64,000 bases of DNA from an uncultured Winogradskyella sp. (GCA_913055905.1 CAJXLB010000003.1:124001-188000); one strand, 5' to 3'; counted from the first letter of the stretch, positions 50,838 through 60,300 are shown. The notes: generated by a model not told the origin, from the letters alone. Program-made: numbers and translations.

Positions 50838-52853
50838 ATGTCTGAGAATGATAACCTGCAAGAAGCAGAAGGAAATATTGAAAAAAAACCAAATACTGTG
50901 GTATCTGAAACGGAACTAGCGTCGGAAGCGGATGACCTTAAAAAAGAGAATCCAGCCGAAACTACTAGTGAAGAAACTCAAGCTGCTGCTCCAAAAAAAA
51001 CCGAGGAAGAGCCATCATCTACCGATAAAGAAACAGCACCAGAAAAGGCAAAGGATAAACACGTAGAAGATATTGAGGCCTCAAATGCAGAAGATGCCGA
51101 GGATGAATCCAATGCCGAAAGACATGATGTAGAGGAAAAGGATTATGAGTCCATGAGCATGGATAAACTTGTAGTGGAGCTCAATTATTTGCTCAAGCAT
51201 CACAAAATTCAAACCATATCAAAGCAGGTTAATAAAATTAAGCGTGAATTCAATTCTAAATTTAACGACCTCCTTGAAGAAAAGAAAGAAGAATTTTTAG
51301 CAGATGGTGGCAATGAAATAGATTTCTACTACACTAATGACAACAAGAAGTTGTTCAACCAACTGTATAAAGACTATAAAAAAGGAATTAGCGCATATTA
51401 CAAGGAGCGCGAGCAGACCTTAAAACAAAATCTTGAAAATAGGCTTGCTATCATCGAGGAAATTAAAGGTCTCATCAACGTAGAAGAAAACATCCATACA
51501 ACCTACAAGCATTTTAAAGAGCTCCAAGAAAAATGGCGCAATGCTGGCCCTATTCCTAGAGACAAATACAATAATGCTTGGAATACGTACCATCATCATG
51601 TAGAACGTTTTTACGACTTTCTGCACCTCAACAACGAATTACGTGATATGGATTTTAAGCATAATTACGAGCAAAAGCTTAAAATTATAGAACGTGCAGA
51701 GGAATTAGCCAAAGATGATAATGTCAATAGGGCCTTTAGAGAATTACAGGTTTTACACAAAATGTGGAAGGAAGAGTTGGGACCTGTTGCAAAAGAACAC
51801 AGGGAAGCCATCTGGGAACGTTTTAGTGAAGCCACCAAAACTATTCACGATAAACGCCAAGCCTATTACGCCGATTTAGACAAGGCTTATGAGAAAAATC
51901 TTGACCGTAAAAACGATATTATTGCGAAAATTCAGGAGATAGCTGATAACAAAGCAAATAGTCATGGCGCCTGGCAAAAGAAAATAAAGGAAGTAGAAGC
52001 GCTTCGCGAAGCATTTTTTAATGCAGGTAAGGTACCACTAAAGTTAAATGAAGCAACCTGGGCCAGATTTAAGGATGCGGTAAGGCAATTTAATCGTGGC
52101 AAAAACCAGTTCTATAAAAACCTAAAGAAGGAGCAATACGAGAATCTTCAAAAAAAGAAAGAGCTTATAAAAATTGCTGAAGAAAATAAGGACAGTGACG
52201 ACTTTGATGTGGTGACTCCCCTTATGAAAAAAATTCAGAATGACTGGAAGAAGATTGGCCATGTACCTAGAAAGGATAGCGACAAGGTATGGAAGCAATT
52301 TAAAGCTGCCTGTAATCACTATTTTGATCGTATCCATGCTAAAAGACGCAAGGAAAATGAGCATTTGTACGAAGCTTTTGACCAGAAAACGAAAATACTT
52401 GACACCGTAAAGAATTTAGATTTTGGATCTGATAACAAAGCAAATGTTCAACTTTTAAAAGAAAAAATTGCCGAGTGGAAATCAGTTGGCTATGTCCCTC
52501 AAAATAAGCGCTATATCGACGGTAAATTTTATAAAGCTATCGATAATGCCTTTGACCAGTTAAACATGGATAAGGCCAAATTAGAGATGGTTAAGTTTGA
52601 GAGTAAATTAGAGAATTTAGCCAATAACAAGGACGATAATCGTTTACTCGATAATGAGCAAAACTTTATAAGAAAGAAAATTACTGAGGTTAAAGCAGAA
52701 ATCAACCAATTAGAGAATAACCTGCTTTTCTTTTCCAATGTAGACGATAGCAATCCTCTGGTGAAGGATGTTCACAAAAATATAGATAGACATAAGAAGG
52801 AATTGGAAACTTGGAAAACCAAATTATCCAAACTCAAGGATATGTATTCCTAA
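50838..52853 (+). CDS. DUF349 coiled-coil protein
   Basis: A 671-residue, highly charged helical protein. The first 110 residues are a low-complexity Glu/Ala/Lys/Thr region. The rest holds about six repeats of the DUF349 unit, recognised by the pattern W-K/R-x2-G-x-V/I-P-R/K, as in KWRNAGPIPRDKYNNAW, DWKKIGHVPRKDSDKVW and EWKSVGYVPQNKRYID. DUF349 has no settled role, although such proteins have been linked to stress or ribosome-related functions. No membrane segment is seen. A hairpin terminator follows. Confidence 0.88.
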   Translation: MSENDNLQEAEGNIEKKPNTVVSETELASEADDLKKENPAETTSEETQAAAPKKTEEEPSSTDKETAPEKAKDKHVEDIEASNAEDAEDESNAERHDVEEKDYESMSMDKLVVELNYLLKHHKIQTISKQVNKIKREFNSKFNDLLEEKKEEFLADGGNEIDFYYTNDNKKLFNQLYKDYKKGISAYYKEREQTLKQNLENRLAIIEEIKGLINVEENIHTTYKHFKELQEKWRNAGPIPRDKYNNAWNTYHHHVERFYDFLHLNNELRDMDFKHNYEQKLKIIERAEELAKDDNVNRAFRELQVLHKMWKEELGPVAKEHREAIWERFSEATKTIHDKRQAYYADLDKAYEKNLDRKNDIIAKIQEIADNKANSHGAWQKKIKEVEALREAFFNAGKVPLKLNEATWARFKDAVRQFNRGKNQFYKNLKKEQYENLQKKKELIKIAEENKDSDDFDVVTPLMKKIQNDWKKIGHVPRKDSDKVWKQFKAACNHYFDRIHAKRRKENEHLYEAFDQKTKILDTVKNLDFGSDNKANVQLLKEKIAEWKSVGYVPQNKRYIDGKFYKAIDNAFDQLNMDKAKLEMVKFESKLENLANNKDDNRLLDNEQNFIRKKITEVKAEINQLENNLLFFSNVDDSNPLVKDVHKNIDRHKKELETWKTKLSKLKDMYS

Positions 52854-52877
52854 GCGTTTTTTATTTCTAATAAAATC

Positions 52878-52911
52878 AAAACCCATCTGCTTTTTTTAAC
52901 AGATGGGTTTT
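52878..52911. terminator. Hairpin terminator between DUF349 and mazG operons
   Basis: A perfect 12-bp stem, AAAACCCATCTG/CAGATGGGTTTT (52878-52889 with 52900-52911), with a T-rich loop. Both arms end in A or T runs, so it can act in both directions. The rest of the 241-base gap to mazG shows no gene or other clear signal. Confidence 0.75.
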
Positions 52912-53094
52912 GCCCTAACTAAACTAAATTAACCTTAATTACAACCGCTTCTAATAATTAAGATTACCTACTAAGATTATAAAAACATAACTGATAACTG
53001 CTTTTATACTTTAGTTACGTATAGAAATAAGTTCTTAGATGTTTAAAACAGGAAATTGCGAAAAATTTAACAATTTCAGTGAGCTGATATTGCT

Positions 53095-53868
53095 CTAGAG
53101 ATGCTTGGCTTCTTCCCAAAACACATCCATCTCTTGCAACGACATATCCTTAAGGGATTTATTGAGTTCTTTGGCCTTGGATTCCAAATACTGAAAACGC
53201 TTAATGAACTTCTTATTGGTTTTTTCGAGGGCATTTTCTGGATTCACCTTCAAAAAACGCGCATAGTTAATCATTGAAAACAAGACATCACCAAATTCGT
53301 TTTCAATTGCTTTAACATCACCTTTCTTAACTTCTGCCCTTAATTCTGCCAGCTCCTCCTCTACTTTTTGAAACACTTGTTCGGGCCGTTCCCAATCAAA
53401 GCCAACACCAGCAACCTTATCTTGTATTCGATTCGCTTTAACTAAAGCGGGTAAGCTTCTTGGCACACCCTCTAATACACTTTTCTTGCCTTCTTTAAGT
53501 TTGAGCTGTTCCCAGTTACGCTTAACATCCTCTTCATTTTCCACTTTTACATCACCGTAAATGTGAGGGTGACGCTTTATAAGCTTATCGCAAATGGCAT
53601 TGCAGACATCTGCAATGTCAAAGACGTTGGTCTCGCTTCCTATTTTAGAATAAAAGACAATATGAAGTAAAACATCACCTAATTCCTTCTTGACTTCGAT
53701 AAGATCATTATCCAATATAGCATCACCTAATTCATAAACCTCCTCAATGGTAAGATGCCTAAGCGATTGCATCGTTTGCTTCTTATCCCATGGACACTGC
53801 TCGCGCAGTTCATCCATAATAACAAGTAGTCGTTCAAAGGCCTTTAGCTGATTTTTTTTATCTGACAT
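53095..53868 (-). CDS. mazG: Nucleoside triphosphate pyrophosphohydrolase (MazG)
   Basis: A 257-residue enzyme that hydrolyses NTPs to NMP and pyrophosphate, cleaning the nucleotide pool and lowering ppGpp in E. coli. Two tandem MazG domains are visible. The first has CPWDKKQTMQSLRHLTIEEVYEL (about 20-42) with the EExxE-type metal site, and the second has KVEEELAELRAEVKKGD and ENEFGDVLFSMINYAR (about 167-206). It starts 2 bases after the DUF5606 gene. Confidence 0.95.
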   Translation of the reverse strand: MSDKKNQLKAFERLLVIMDELREQCPWDKKQTMQSLRHLTIEEVYELGDAILDNDLIEVKKELGDVLLHIVFYSKIGSETNVFDIADVCNAICDKLIKRHPHIYGDVKVENEEDVKRNWEQLKLKEGKKSVLEGVPRSLPALVKANRIQDKVAGVGFDWERPEQVFQKVEEELAELRAEVKKGDVKAIENEFGDVLFSMINYARFLKVNPENALEKTNKKFIKRFQYLESKAKELNKSLKDMSLQEMDVFWEEAKHL

Positions 53869-53870
53869 GT

Positions 53871-54296
53871 TTATTCTTCCTCAGAGGTATCATTTTCTTC
53901 ATCAGATTCTAAGTAATGTAGTAAGTCTTTAGCCTGCAAAAGATTGTACCACTGTATAATTTTTTTGATATCTGAGGCGTAGACACGATCTTCATCATAT
54001 TCTGGTAAAACATCGAAGAAATATTCTTCCAAGGCATCTTTTCCATCTTTGTGGCTTATGCTTGTTTTTTCGCCATTTTCTTTGGTTTTTACTTTTTTGA
54101 GAACATCTCGCAACGGCACTTCCTCTGTTAGCGTATAGATAGCAATCTCACTTAAAACACTGATATTGCTGTGTGCGCGTACCGTAATGCGCTTACCATC
54201 AACTAAAGATTCAACAATAGCTCCAGTTCGCGTCTGTGTTACTATCTTAAATAGACCGGGTTTACCCGAAATGGATAATATTTTATCTAAACTCAT
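53871..54296 (-). CDS. DUF5606 protein
   Basis: A 141-residue cytoplasmic protein of the Bacteroidetes family DUF5606. The N-terminal half, LDKILSISGKPGLFKIVTQTR through GKRITVRAHSNISVLSEIAIYT, looks like a small beta domain. The C-terminal half is helical and ends in an acidic tail of nine Glu/Asp/Ser/Thr residues. Its function is unknown. Constant linkage to def and mazG in flavobacteria suggests a housekeeping role. Confidence 0.85.
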   Translation of the reverse strand: MSLDKILSISGKPGLFKIVTQTRTGAIVESLVDGKRITVRAHSNISVLSEIAIYTLTEEVPLRDVLKKVKTKENGEKTSISHKDGKDALEEYFFDVLPEYDEDRVYASDIKKIIQWYNLLQAKDLLHYLESDEENDTSEEE

Positions 54297-54308
54297 AGCA
54301 TTTTTTTA

Positions 54309-54899
54309 TTAGCGCTTTCTGCTCATTGCAGGAAAGCGCATTTTATAGTCAATTTTTATTTTTCCTTTTGAAATGTTGGTTAGCTTTCCTTTTATCAACC
54401 GTTTTTTAAAGGACGATAATTTATCCGTGAATAATATACCCTCAATATGGTCGTACTCATGCTGTATCACACGTGCGATGAGCCCATCATAAGTCTCTAC
54501 ATGAGTATCAAAATTTTCATCTTGATATTGAATTTTTATCTGCGGTTTTCTAAATACGTCTTCCCTCACATCGGGAATGCTTAAACAACCTTCATTAAAT
54601 GCCCATTCATCACCAACTTCTTCAATAATTTTAGCATTGATAAAAGTCTTTTTAAATCCTTTGAGCTGAGCCTTTTCTTCTTCAGAAAAACTGTCGTCCT
54701 CGGCAAAAGGCTCTGTATCTACCAAAAACAACCTAATGGACAAGCCTACTTGTGGTGCTGCCAATCCCACACCGTACGCACCATACATAGTATCGTACAT
54801 ATTTTCGATAAGTGTACTCAGGTCTGGATAGTTCTTATCTATTTCTTTTGCCTTTTTCTTAAGAACGGCATCGCCATAAGCCACGATAGGTAATATCAT
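54309..54899 (-). CDS. def: Peptide deformylase
   Basis: A 196-residue metalloenzyme that removes the formyl group from new proteins. All three motifs are intact: GVGLAAPQVG (about 43-52), EGCLSIPD (about 103-110) with the metal-binding Cys, and HEYDHIEG (about 147-154) with HExxH. The length is typical of a type I enzyme with a slightly long insert of acidic residues near 75-85 (EDDSFSEEEKAQ). Confidence 0.96.
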   Translation of the reverse strand: MILPIVAYGDAVLKKKAKEIDKNYPDLSTLIENMYDTMYGAYGVGLAAPQVGLSIRLFLVDTEPFAEDDSFSEEEKAQLKGFKKTFINAKIIEEVGDEWAFNEGCLSIPDVREDVFRKPQIKIQYQDENFDTHVETYDGLIARVIQHEYDHIEGILFTDKLSSFKKRLIKGKLTNISKGKIKIDYKMRFPAMSRKR

Positions 54900-54936
54900 A
54901 TCACTTTAATTTCAGGTGCAAAAGTACAATACTTAT

Positions 54937-55350
54937 TTAAGATTTTGAAGCCAAATAACTTTGTAAAATCAGCGTAGCGCTTATCTCATCTACAAGAGCC
55001 TTATTTCGTCTTTGCTTTTTCTTTAGCCCACTATCAATCATGGTTTGAAATGCCATTTTAGATGTAAATCTTTCATCGACTCGCTCCACAGGGATTTCAG
55101 GCAATATCTTGTTTAAGCTTTTTAGAAACTTTAAGATGTGCACTTCGCTTTCCGAAGCCGTATTATCCATTTGTTTTGGCAACCCCACAACGAAGAGCTC
55201 CACATTTTCAGCCTTAGCATAATCCTGGAGAAACCTAATCAAGTCCTTAGTTTCAACCGTTGTTAAGCCCGAAGCTATAAGTTGCAGCTCGTCGGTTACT
55301 GCAATCCCTGTACGCTTAGTACCATAATCAATAGCGAGAATTCGTCCCAT
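54937..55350 (-). CDS. ruvX: Putative pre-16S rRNA nuclease / RuvX (YqgF)
   Basis: A 137-residue RNase H-like protein. ILAIDYGTKRTGIAVTD (about 4-20) has the first catalytic aspartate, FVVGLPKQMDNTASE (about 56-70) the central motif, and VDERFTSKMA (about 91-100) and ALVDEISATLILQSYL (about 118-133) the later acidic residues. The family processes the 5' end of 16S rRNA in E. coli and was earlier called a Holliday junction resolvase. It heads the ruvX-def-DUF5606-mazG operon. Confidence 0.92.
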   Translation of the reverse strand: MGRILAIDYGTKRTGIAVTDELQLIASGLTTVETKDLIRFLQDYAKAENVELFVVGLPKQMDNTASESEVHILKFLKSLNKILPEIPVERVDERFTSKMAFQTMIDSGLKKKQRRNKALVDEISATLILQSYLASKS

Positions 55351-55535
55351 AGTGGCAAAGTTACAACTACTTCACCAATAGGTTGTAATTTTTGACGGGA
55401 AGTCTTCAACAGGAGACTGAACTAAACCCTTTTTTTCCTGTCTAAGACCTGATGTTGAAATTATCAATGTGATGCTCATTGGAAAGATGCTATAAAAATT
55501 TTGATAATTTCTTCTTTCGACCCTAAGCAACCTAT

Positions 55536-55543
55536 TATCTTTG
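55536..55543 (+). promoter_or_regulatory. -7 box of dapD
   Basis: TATCTTTG is a full match to TAnnTTTG, 22 bases before the dapD start codon. No -33 TTTG is found at 19 bases. The 215-base gap between ruvX and dapD shows nothing else certain. Confidence 0.5.
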
Positions 55544-55565
55544 ACGAAGAAAAATACTTATCCCT

Positions 55566-56381
55566 ATGGAACACTTACAATCGGTCATAGAAAAAGCTTG
55601 GGAAGACCGTTCTTTACTATCGAATACAGAAACTATTGAAGCCATAAGAAAGGTTGTGGATTTAATTGACGAAGGCCAACTCAGGGTTGCTGAACCTCTA
55701 AAAACAGGTTGGAAGGTTAATGAATGGGTTAAAAAGGCAGTGGTCTTGTATTTTCCTATTCAGAAAATGGAAACCTTTGAGGTAGGTATTTTTGAATATC
55801 ATGATAAGATTCCTTTAAAGAAAAATTATAAAGAAAAAGGAATTAGAGTGGTTCCTCATGCCGTGGCGAGACATGGTGCTTATATTTCCAAAGGCGTTAT
55901 TATGATGCCTAGCTATGTAAATATAGGAGCCTACGTCGATGAAGGTACTATGGTAGATACTTGGGCTACTGTTGGTAGTTGTGCCCAGATTGGCAAAAAC
56001 GTCCACCTCTCTGGAGGCGTTGGTATTGGCGGTGTTTTAGAACCTTTACAAGCCGCTCCCGTAATTATAGAAGATGGTGCTTTTATCGGTTCTAGATGTA
56101 TTGTCGTAGAAGGTGTACATGTTGAAAAAGAGGCCGTTCTAGGGGCTAACGTAGTTTTAACCATGAGCACAAAGATCATTGATGTAACTGAAGAACAACC
56201 CATAGAAATGAAAGGCCGTGTTCCTGCGAGATCGGTTGTAATTCCAGGTAGTTACACCAAAAAATTTGCCGCAGGAGAATATCAAGTACCATGCGCCTTA
56301 ATCATTGGTAAGCGCAAGGAAAGCACAGATAAGAAGACATCGCTTAACGATGCCCTACGTGAATACGACGTTGCCGTCTAA
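55566..56381 (+). CDS. dapD: Tetrahydrodipicolinate N-succinyltransferase
   Basis: A 271-residue enzyme of the lysine and diaminopimelate pathway, making N-succinyl-2-amino-6-oxopimelate. The central left-handed beta helix of hexapeptide repeats runs from about 105 to 215, with VNIGAYVDEGTMVDTWATVGSCAQIG and HLSGGVGIGGVLEPLQAAPVII. The N-terminal helical domain and the IPGSYTKKFAAGEYQVPCALI end are standard. The gene precedes two glycosyltransferase genes, 8 bases from the first. Confidence 0.96.
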   Translation: MEHLQSVIEKAWEDRSLLSNTETIEAIRKVVDLIDEGQLRVAEPLKTGWKVNEWVKKAVVLYFPIQKMETFEVGIFEYHDKIPLKKNYKEKGIRVVPHAVARHGAYISKGVIMMPSYVNIGAYVDEGTMVDTWATVGSCAQIGKNVHLSGGVGIGGVLEPLQAAPVIIEDGAFIGSRCIVVEGVHVEKEAVLGANVVLTMSTKIIDVTEEQPIEMKGRVPARSVVIPGSYTKKFAAGEYQVPCALIIGKRKESTDKKTSLNDALREYDVAV

Positions 56382-56389
56382 AAATAAAT

Positions 56390-57457
56390 ATGAAGGTTTT
56401 AATAATTCAGCAAAAAATGATTGGAGATGTATTGACCTCCAGCATACTTTGTGAAGCCATTAAAAACAAATATCCAGATTCTGAACTTCATTATCTAATT
56501 AACACTCATACGTATCCAGTTGTTGAGCACAATCCTTATGTAGATGCATTTATCTTCTTTTCACCCGAGATTGAAAACAGCAAGTTAAAGTTCTATACAT
56601 TTCTAAAGGAAATAAGGCATTCCAAATACGATGTGGTTATAGATGCCTACTCCAAATTATCCAGTAATCTAATAACATGGTTTTCTAGAGCGAAAGTGAA
56701 AATTTCAAAATATAAAAGTTATACCGCTTTCCTTTACGACCACCCTGTAATTTATAAAGATACACCACAAACCAATGCAGGATTGGCCATCGAAAATAGA
56801 TTACAGCTTTTAGAGCCTCTAGGAATAACTCTCGAAAAACCTTTAAAACCAAAAATCTATTTAACTACAGAGGAGAAGGAAAAAGCCAAAAACTATTTGA
56901 TCTCTAATGGTATTGATATTGCAGAGCCACTATATATGATAAGTGTTCTAGGAAGTGGCATACTAAAGACGTATCCATTTGATTATATGGCCAAACTATT
57001 GGACTATATCGTAGAATTCAATCCCAAATCCCAAATTCTTTTTAATTATATCCCGAAACAAAAGGACGATGCCAAAACGATTTATGATCTCTGTGTCCCT
57101 AAAACACAATCCCAAATTTTCCTGGATGTCTTTGGTAACAGCCTAAGAGATTTTATGGCCCTGACTACCTATTGCGATGCTCTTATAGGTAATGAAGGTG
57201 GTGCAGTAAATATGGCTAAAGCCTTAAATATCCCAACATTTACTATATTTTCGCCTTGGATAGATAAAAACACTTGGAATATTTTTGATGATGCCAAGAC
57301 AAATGTCTCCGTCCATCTCAAGGATTATAAGCCAGGGATTTACAAAAAACCGGAAAAGGCTTATAAAAAGCAAGCGCTTTCATTATACGAGGAATTTAAT
57401 CCTGAATTATTCAAAGAAGCGTTGCTAACTTTTATAGAAGGTTTGAACGAAAAATAA
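56390..57457 (+). CDS. Glycosyltransferase family 9, heptosyltransferase-like
   Basis: A 355-residue GT-B fold enzyme. MKVLIIQQKMIGDVLTSSILCEAI (1-24) is the usual acceptor-side start, and the donor-side motif is GNEGGAVNMAKALNIPTFTIFSPW (about 264-287). The family adds heptose or related sugars to the lipopolysaccharide inner core. It is followed by a 166-base gap and other lipopolysaccharide-type genes. The sugar cannot be named. Confidence 0.9.
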   Translation: MKVLIIQQKMIGDVLTSSILCEAIKNKYPDSELHYLINTHTYPVVEHNPYVDAFIFFSPEIENSKLKFYTFLKEIRHSKYDVVIDAYSKLSSNLITWFSRAKVKISKYKSYTAFLYDHPVIYKDTPQTNAGLAIENRLQLLEPLGITLEKPLKPKIYLTTEEKEKAKNYLISNGIDIAEPLYMISVLGSGILKTYPFDYMAKLLDYIVEFNPKSQILFNYIPKQKDDAKTIYDLCVPKTQSQIFLDVFGNSLRDFMALTTYCDALIGNEGGAVNMAKALNIPTFTIFSPWIDKNTWNIFDDAKTNVSVHLKDYKPGIYKKPEKAYKKQALSLYEEFNPELFKEALLTFIEGLNEK

Positions 57458-57597
57458 CCCTTTTTAGATTTTTGCTTTTAAGTCTAAGGTCGTGAAGCTT
57501 TAACGTTGATTACATCCCTAAAAAATTTTGGTTGTGCTAGTACTCGTGTCACTAAAAAGCCTACATCAACTTTAATTTTAAAGATATTTTAAAATTG

Positions 57598-57605
57598 TAT
57601 TTTTG
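57598..57605 (+). promoter_or_regulatory. -7 box of the WaaE-like gene
   Basis: TATTTTTG is a full match to TAnnTTTG. It covers the TTG at 57603, which therefore is unlikely to be the start codon; the ATG at 57624 is 18 bases downstream and fits. The preceding 140 bases show no other clear signal. Confidence 0.5.
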
Positions 57606-57623
57606 GCGCACATACACACAGCT

Positions 57624-58385
57624 ATGCTAAAATTTTCAGGTGTCGTCATTACGTTTAACGAAGAACGCTACATAGAAAAGTGCCTTGAATCGCTGCACAA
57701 TGTTGTGGATGAAATTGTAGTGGTAGATTCCTATTCTACCGATAAGACCAAAGCCATATGCGAAAAATTTAAGGTGAAATTTATTGAACAAAAATTCTTG
57801 GGCTACATTGAGCAAAAGAACTTTGCCTTAAGCCAAGCCAAATACAACCATGTGGTTTCATTAGACGGAGACGAATCATTATCTGAAGAATTGCAACAAT
57901 CCATAAAACGCTTAAAATCATCTTGGCAATACGATGGATATTACTGCAACAGACGCAATAATTTCTGTGGGCAGTGGATAAATTATTCGGATTGGTACCC
58001 TAATAAAAAACTCCGAGTATTCGATAAGACAAAGGCCGAATGGCGTGGCCTTAACCCGCATGACCACATAGAATTATTCGATAATCGAGCTAAAACCGGA
58101 CACCTTAAAGGCGACATTCTTCACAAAACTTACCAGACTTATTCGGAGTTTAACAAAAAGATGGAACATTTTTCGACCATAGCATCTAAAGCTTACTACA
58201 ACAAAGGAATCTCGGCACCCTTGTGGAAAATTTTTTGGAACCCTACATGGGCATTTTTTAAAGCTTACGTGCTGCGTTTGGGGTTTTTAGATGGCTTTAA
58301 TGGCTTTGTTATATGTTATCAAACTGGCCATCTTACCTTTTTAAAATATTCAAAGTTGAGGGAATTGTATCGGTCTAAGAACTAA
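57624..58385 (+). CDS. Family 2 glycosyltransferase, WaaE/KdtX-like
   Basis: A 253-residue inverting glycosyltransferase. The N-terminal VVITFNEERYIEKCLESL (about 6-23) and VDEIVVVDSYSTDKT, then VSLDGDESLSEEL (about 80-92) with the metal-binding D-x-D, are the usual GT2 motifs. The middle, GQWINYSDWYPNKKLRVFDK and GLNPHDHIEL, matches the WaaE/KdtX subgroup that adds glucose to the lipopolysaccharide core. The start at 57624 is supported by the promoter position. Confidence 0.9.
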   Translation: MLKFSGVVITFNEERYIEKCLESLHNVVDEIVVVDSYSTDKTKAICEKFKVKFIEQKFLGYIEQKNFALSQAKYNHVVSLDGDESLSEELQQSIKRLKSSWQYDGYYCNRRNNFCGQWINYSDWYPNKKLRVFDKTKAEWRGLNPHDHIELFDNRAKTGHLKGDILHKTYQTYSEFNKKMEHFSTIASKAYYNKGISAPLWKIFWNPTWAFFKAYVLRLGFLDGFNGFVICYQTGHLTFLKYSKLRELYRSKN

Positions 58386-58395
58386 TTCATTATTT

Positions 58396-59157
58396 TTATC
58401 TCCAGAAAAACACCTTGTTCTTAATGCGTCTTCGTCTCCAAAAGCGCTCTTGAAACTTCTGTGTGGCCAACCACATTAAGTCATAAACTTTGTCAGAGTC
58501 TTCTCCGCACAATTTTGCATATTCATCGCTCATGGTCTTAATCATGGATTTGTGCGTTGTGAGCTTGGCGAAGTTTTTGATTCGAGTTTCAAAATCCATG
58601 GATTTAAATTCCATCCGGTTTAAGTCGACCAGAAAGAATTTATAGTCCTCTCCTACTTTCTGTATTAAAGTATTCCCTGGTGAATGGTCCAAAAAATTGA
58701 CACCCTTCTCATGAAGTTGAAATGTAAACCGCGTAAAGGCCCTAAGTATTTTTTCGTGATCCGGATAATCTAAGTCTGTTGTAAGTTCTCTATAGGTAAG
58801 TTGGCAATCTAATTGCTCGGAAATATAATAACTGTTCTTAAATAAAAATGGCGTTGTAAATTCGTAATAGGCAATAGGCTGGGGCGTACCTATACCAAGA
58901 TGAAGTAACTTTTGGGCATATTCAAAAGAGCGCTGCGCTTTACTTTTTCTAAAAAACCGATAGGTAATTTGATTGACTATGTTTGGAACTCTAAAGGATT
59001 TAATATTTAGGGTTTGGCCGTTAAGCTTAAATAATTTTAAAGTGTTCCGTTCTTGATTCCCGAAAGGTTCTCCTTCAATTTCAAAGTTATCAATGATATG
59101 GTCTAAAAAAGATTCGTGACTTTTATAAGACGTATGGATATATTTGGTTTTCCGCAC
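58396..59157 (-). CDS. Lipopolysaccharide core kinase-like protein (Kdo/WaaP family)
   Basis: A 253-residue protein kinase-like enzyme. The catalytic loop reads NFLDHSPGNTLIQ (about 154-166), with the Asp and Asn of the kinase fold, and the metal-binding Asp is in FFLVDLNRMEF (about 173-183). The N-terminal half has a lysine-rich glycine-poor lobe. The family phosphorylates Kdo or heptose in the inner core. It is convergent with the WaaE-like gene and in the same region as the family 9 transferase. Confidence 0.85.
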   Translation of the reverse strand: MRKTKYIHTSYKSHESFLDHIIDNFEIEGEPFGNQERNTLKLFKLNGQTLNIKSFRVPNIVNQITYRFFRKSKAQRSFEYAQKLLHLGIGTPQPIAYYEFTTPFLFKNSYYISEQLDCQLTYRELTTDLDYPDHEKILRAFTRFTFQLHEKGVNFLDHSPGNTLIQKVGEDYKFFLVDLNRMEFKSMDFETRIKNFAKLTTHKSMIKTMSDEYAKLCGEDSDKVYDLMWLATQKFQERFWRRRRIKNKVFFWR

Positions 59158-59286
59158 TTATATTTTTTTAATTCCGAAAAGGCTACAATCTAAAATGTCA
59201 TGCGCCTTTAAAGGACTCGACCTACCAATTCATAAGCCAGTGCCTTCGTTAGGGTACAAAAATATAACTATTTTAGCATTCTAATT

Positions 59287-60300
59287 ATGCCAAGATCAAT
59301 GAAAACAAAAGGACTATTTGTAGTAACTTCCGTGTACCACATCCTTTTGTCTATCCTGCATATAGAAGAGCGTAAATTAAAGCCAGGTATACTGGTCATC
59401 GTTGAAATTACTCCCAATATAGAATCGCTTATCAAGGGCCTAAAACAAACCAGATGGTTTACCGACGTCATTTTAATGCCAGGCCGGAAAAAACAAAAAC
59501 GAATGGCCGGAAAAATAACCTATACCTTAAATAGGAAAAAAATTGTGTCTCTCATTGATGCAGAGGATGATCAGATGCTCAATTTATTAAAGGACGATTC
59601 CGAATATGATATATACATCTGTTCTCCAGACTCCGCCAAAAACTATTTTATCTACAAATACAAAGACCATAGCATCTTTATGATAGAGGATGGTCTTAAA
59701 ACATACGTAACTACTGCTCCAACTACCACCAAACAGCTATCGAATAAATTGGTAAACAGACCTATACCTAATGGTTTTGACAAAAGGATTACCAAGGTTT
59801 TTGCCTCTAAACCCGATGACCTACCCAAAGAACTTAAACTAAAATCGGAACGCTTAAATTGGAAGGCAACACTGGCCCAATTAAGTTCAGATAAACAAGA
59901 GGAACTAACACAAGCCTTCTTCCATGACAGCACCTTAAAAGATATTAGTGTTTTTCCAAAAGATAAGACCAAAAGCCTAATTATTACGCAGACTTTAAAT
60001 GAAGATGGTATTGTAGCAGATGAGAGCACCAAACTGAAATACTATGACGATTTTGTAAATCAAGCCCAAACGGAACTCATCTATATAAAACCACATCCTA
60101 GAGAACTTACAAACTACGCTGAGCATTACAAGTCCGATAAGCGCGTTATTGTTCTACCACAGTTGTTTCCGGCCGAGTTATTGACCTTACTTCCTAGCCT
60201 AAAATTTGAAAAAGCGTTTACCGCCTATTCTACGGCTATTGATGCCTTGACCAATGTGAAAGAAAAAATTGTTTTAGGTCATGCGTTATTCAAGCGCTAA
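59287..60300 (+). CDS. GT-B glycosyltransferase with sialyltransferase-type motifs (GT52-like)
   Basis: A 337-residue protein with N-terminal FVVTSVYHILLSILH typical of family 52 and polysialyltransferase-like enzymes. Three motifs of the bacterial sialyltransferase superfamily are seen: acid-acid-Gly at Glu134-Asp135-Gly136 in IEDGLKTY, His270-Pro271 in IKPHPRE, and Ser315-Thr316 in AYSTAIDA. These bind acceptor and CMP-sugar. Whether it transfers sialic acid or another nonulosonic acid is open, because no sugar-activation gene is in the window. A second ATG at 59299 is an equally possible start. The 129-base gap before it shows no clear promoter. Confidence 0.72.
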   Translation: MPRSMKTKGLFVVTSVYHILLSILHIEERKLKPGILVIVEITPNIESLIKGLKQTRWFTDVILMPGRKKQKRMAGKITYTLNRKKIVSLIDAEDDQMLNLLKDDSEYDIYICSPDSAKNYFIYKYKDHSIFMIEDGLKTYVTTAPTTTKQLSNKLVNRPIPNGFDKRITKVFASKPDDLPKELKLKSERLNWKATLAQLSSDKQEELTQAFFHDSTLKDISVFPKDKTKSLIITQTLNEDGIVADESTKLKYYDDFVNQAQTELIYIKPHPRELTNYAEHYKSDKRVIVLPQLFPAELLTLLPSLKFEKAFTAYSTAIDALTNVKEKIVLGHALFKR

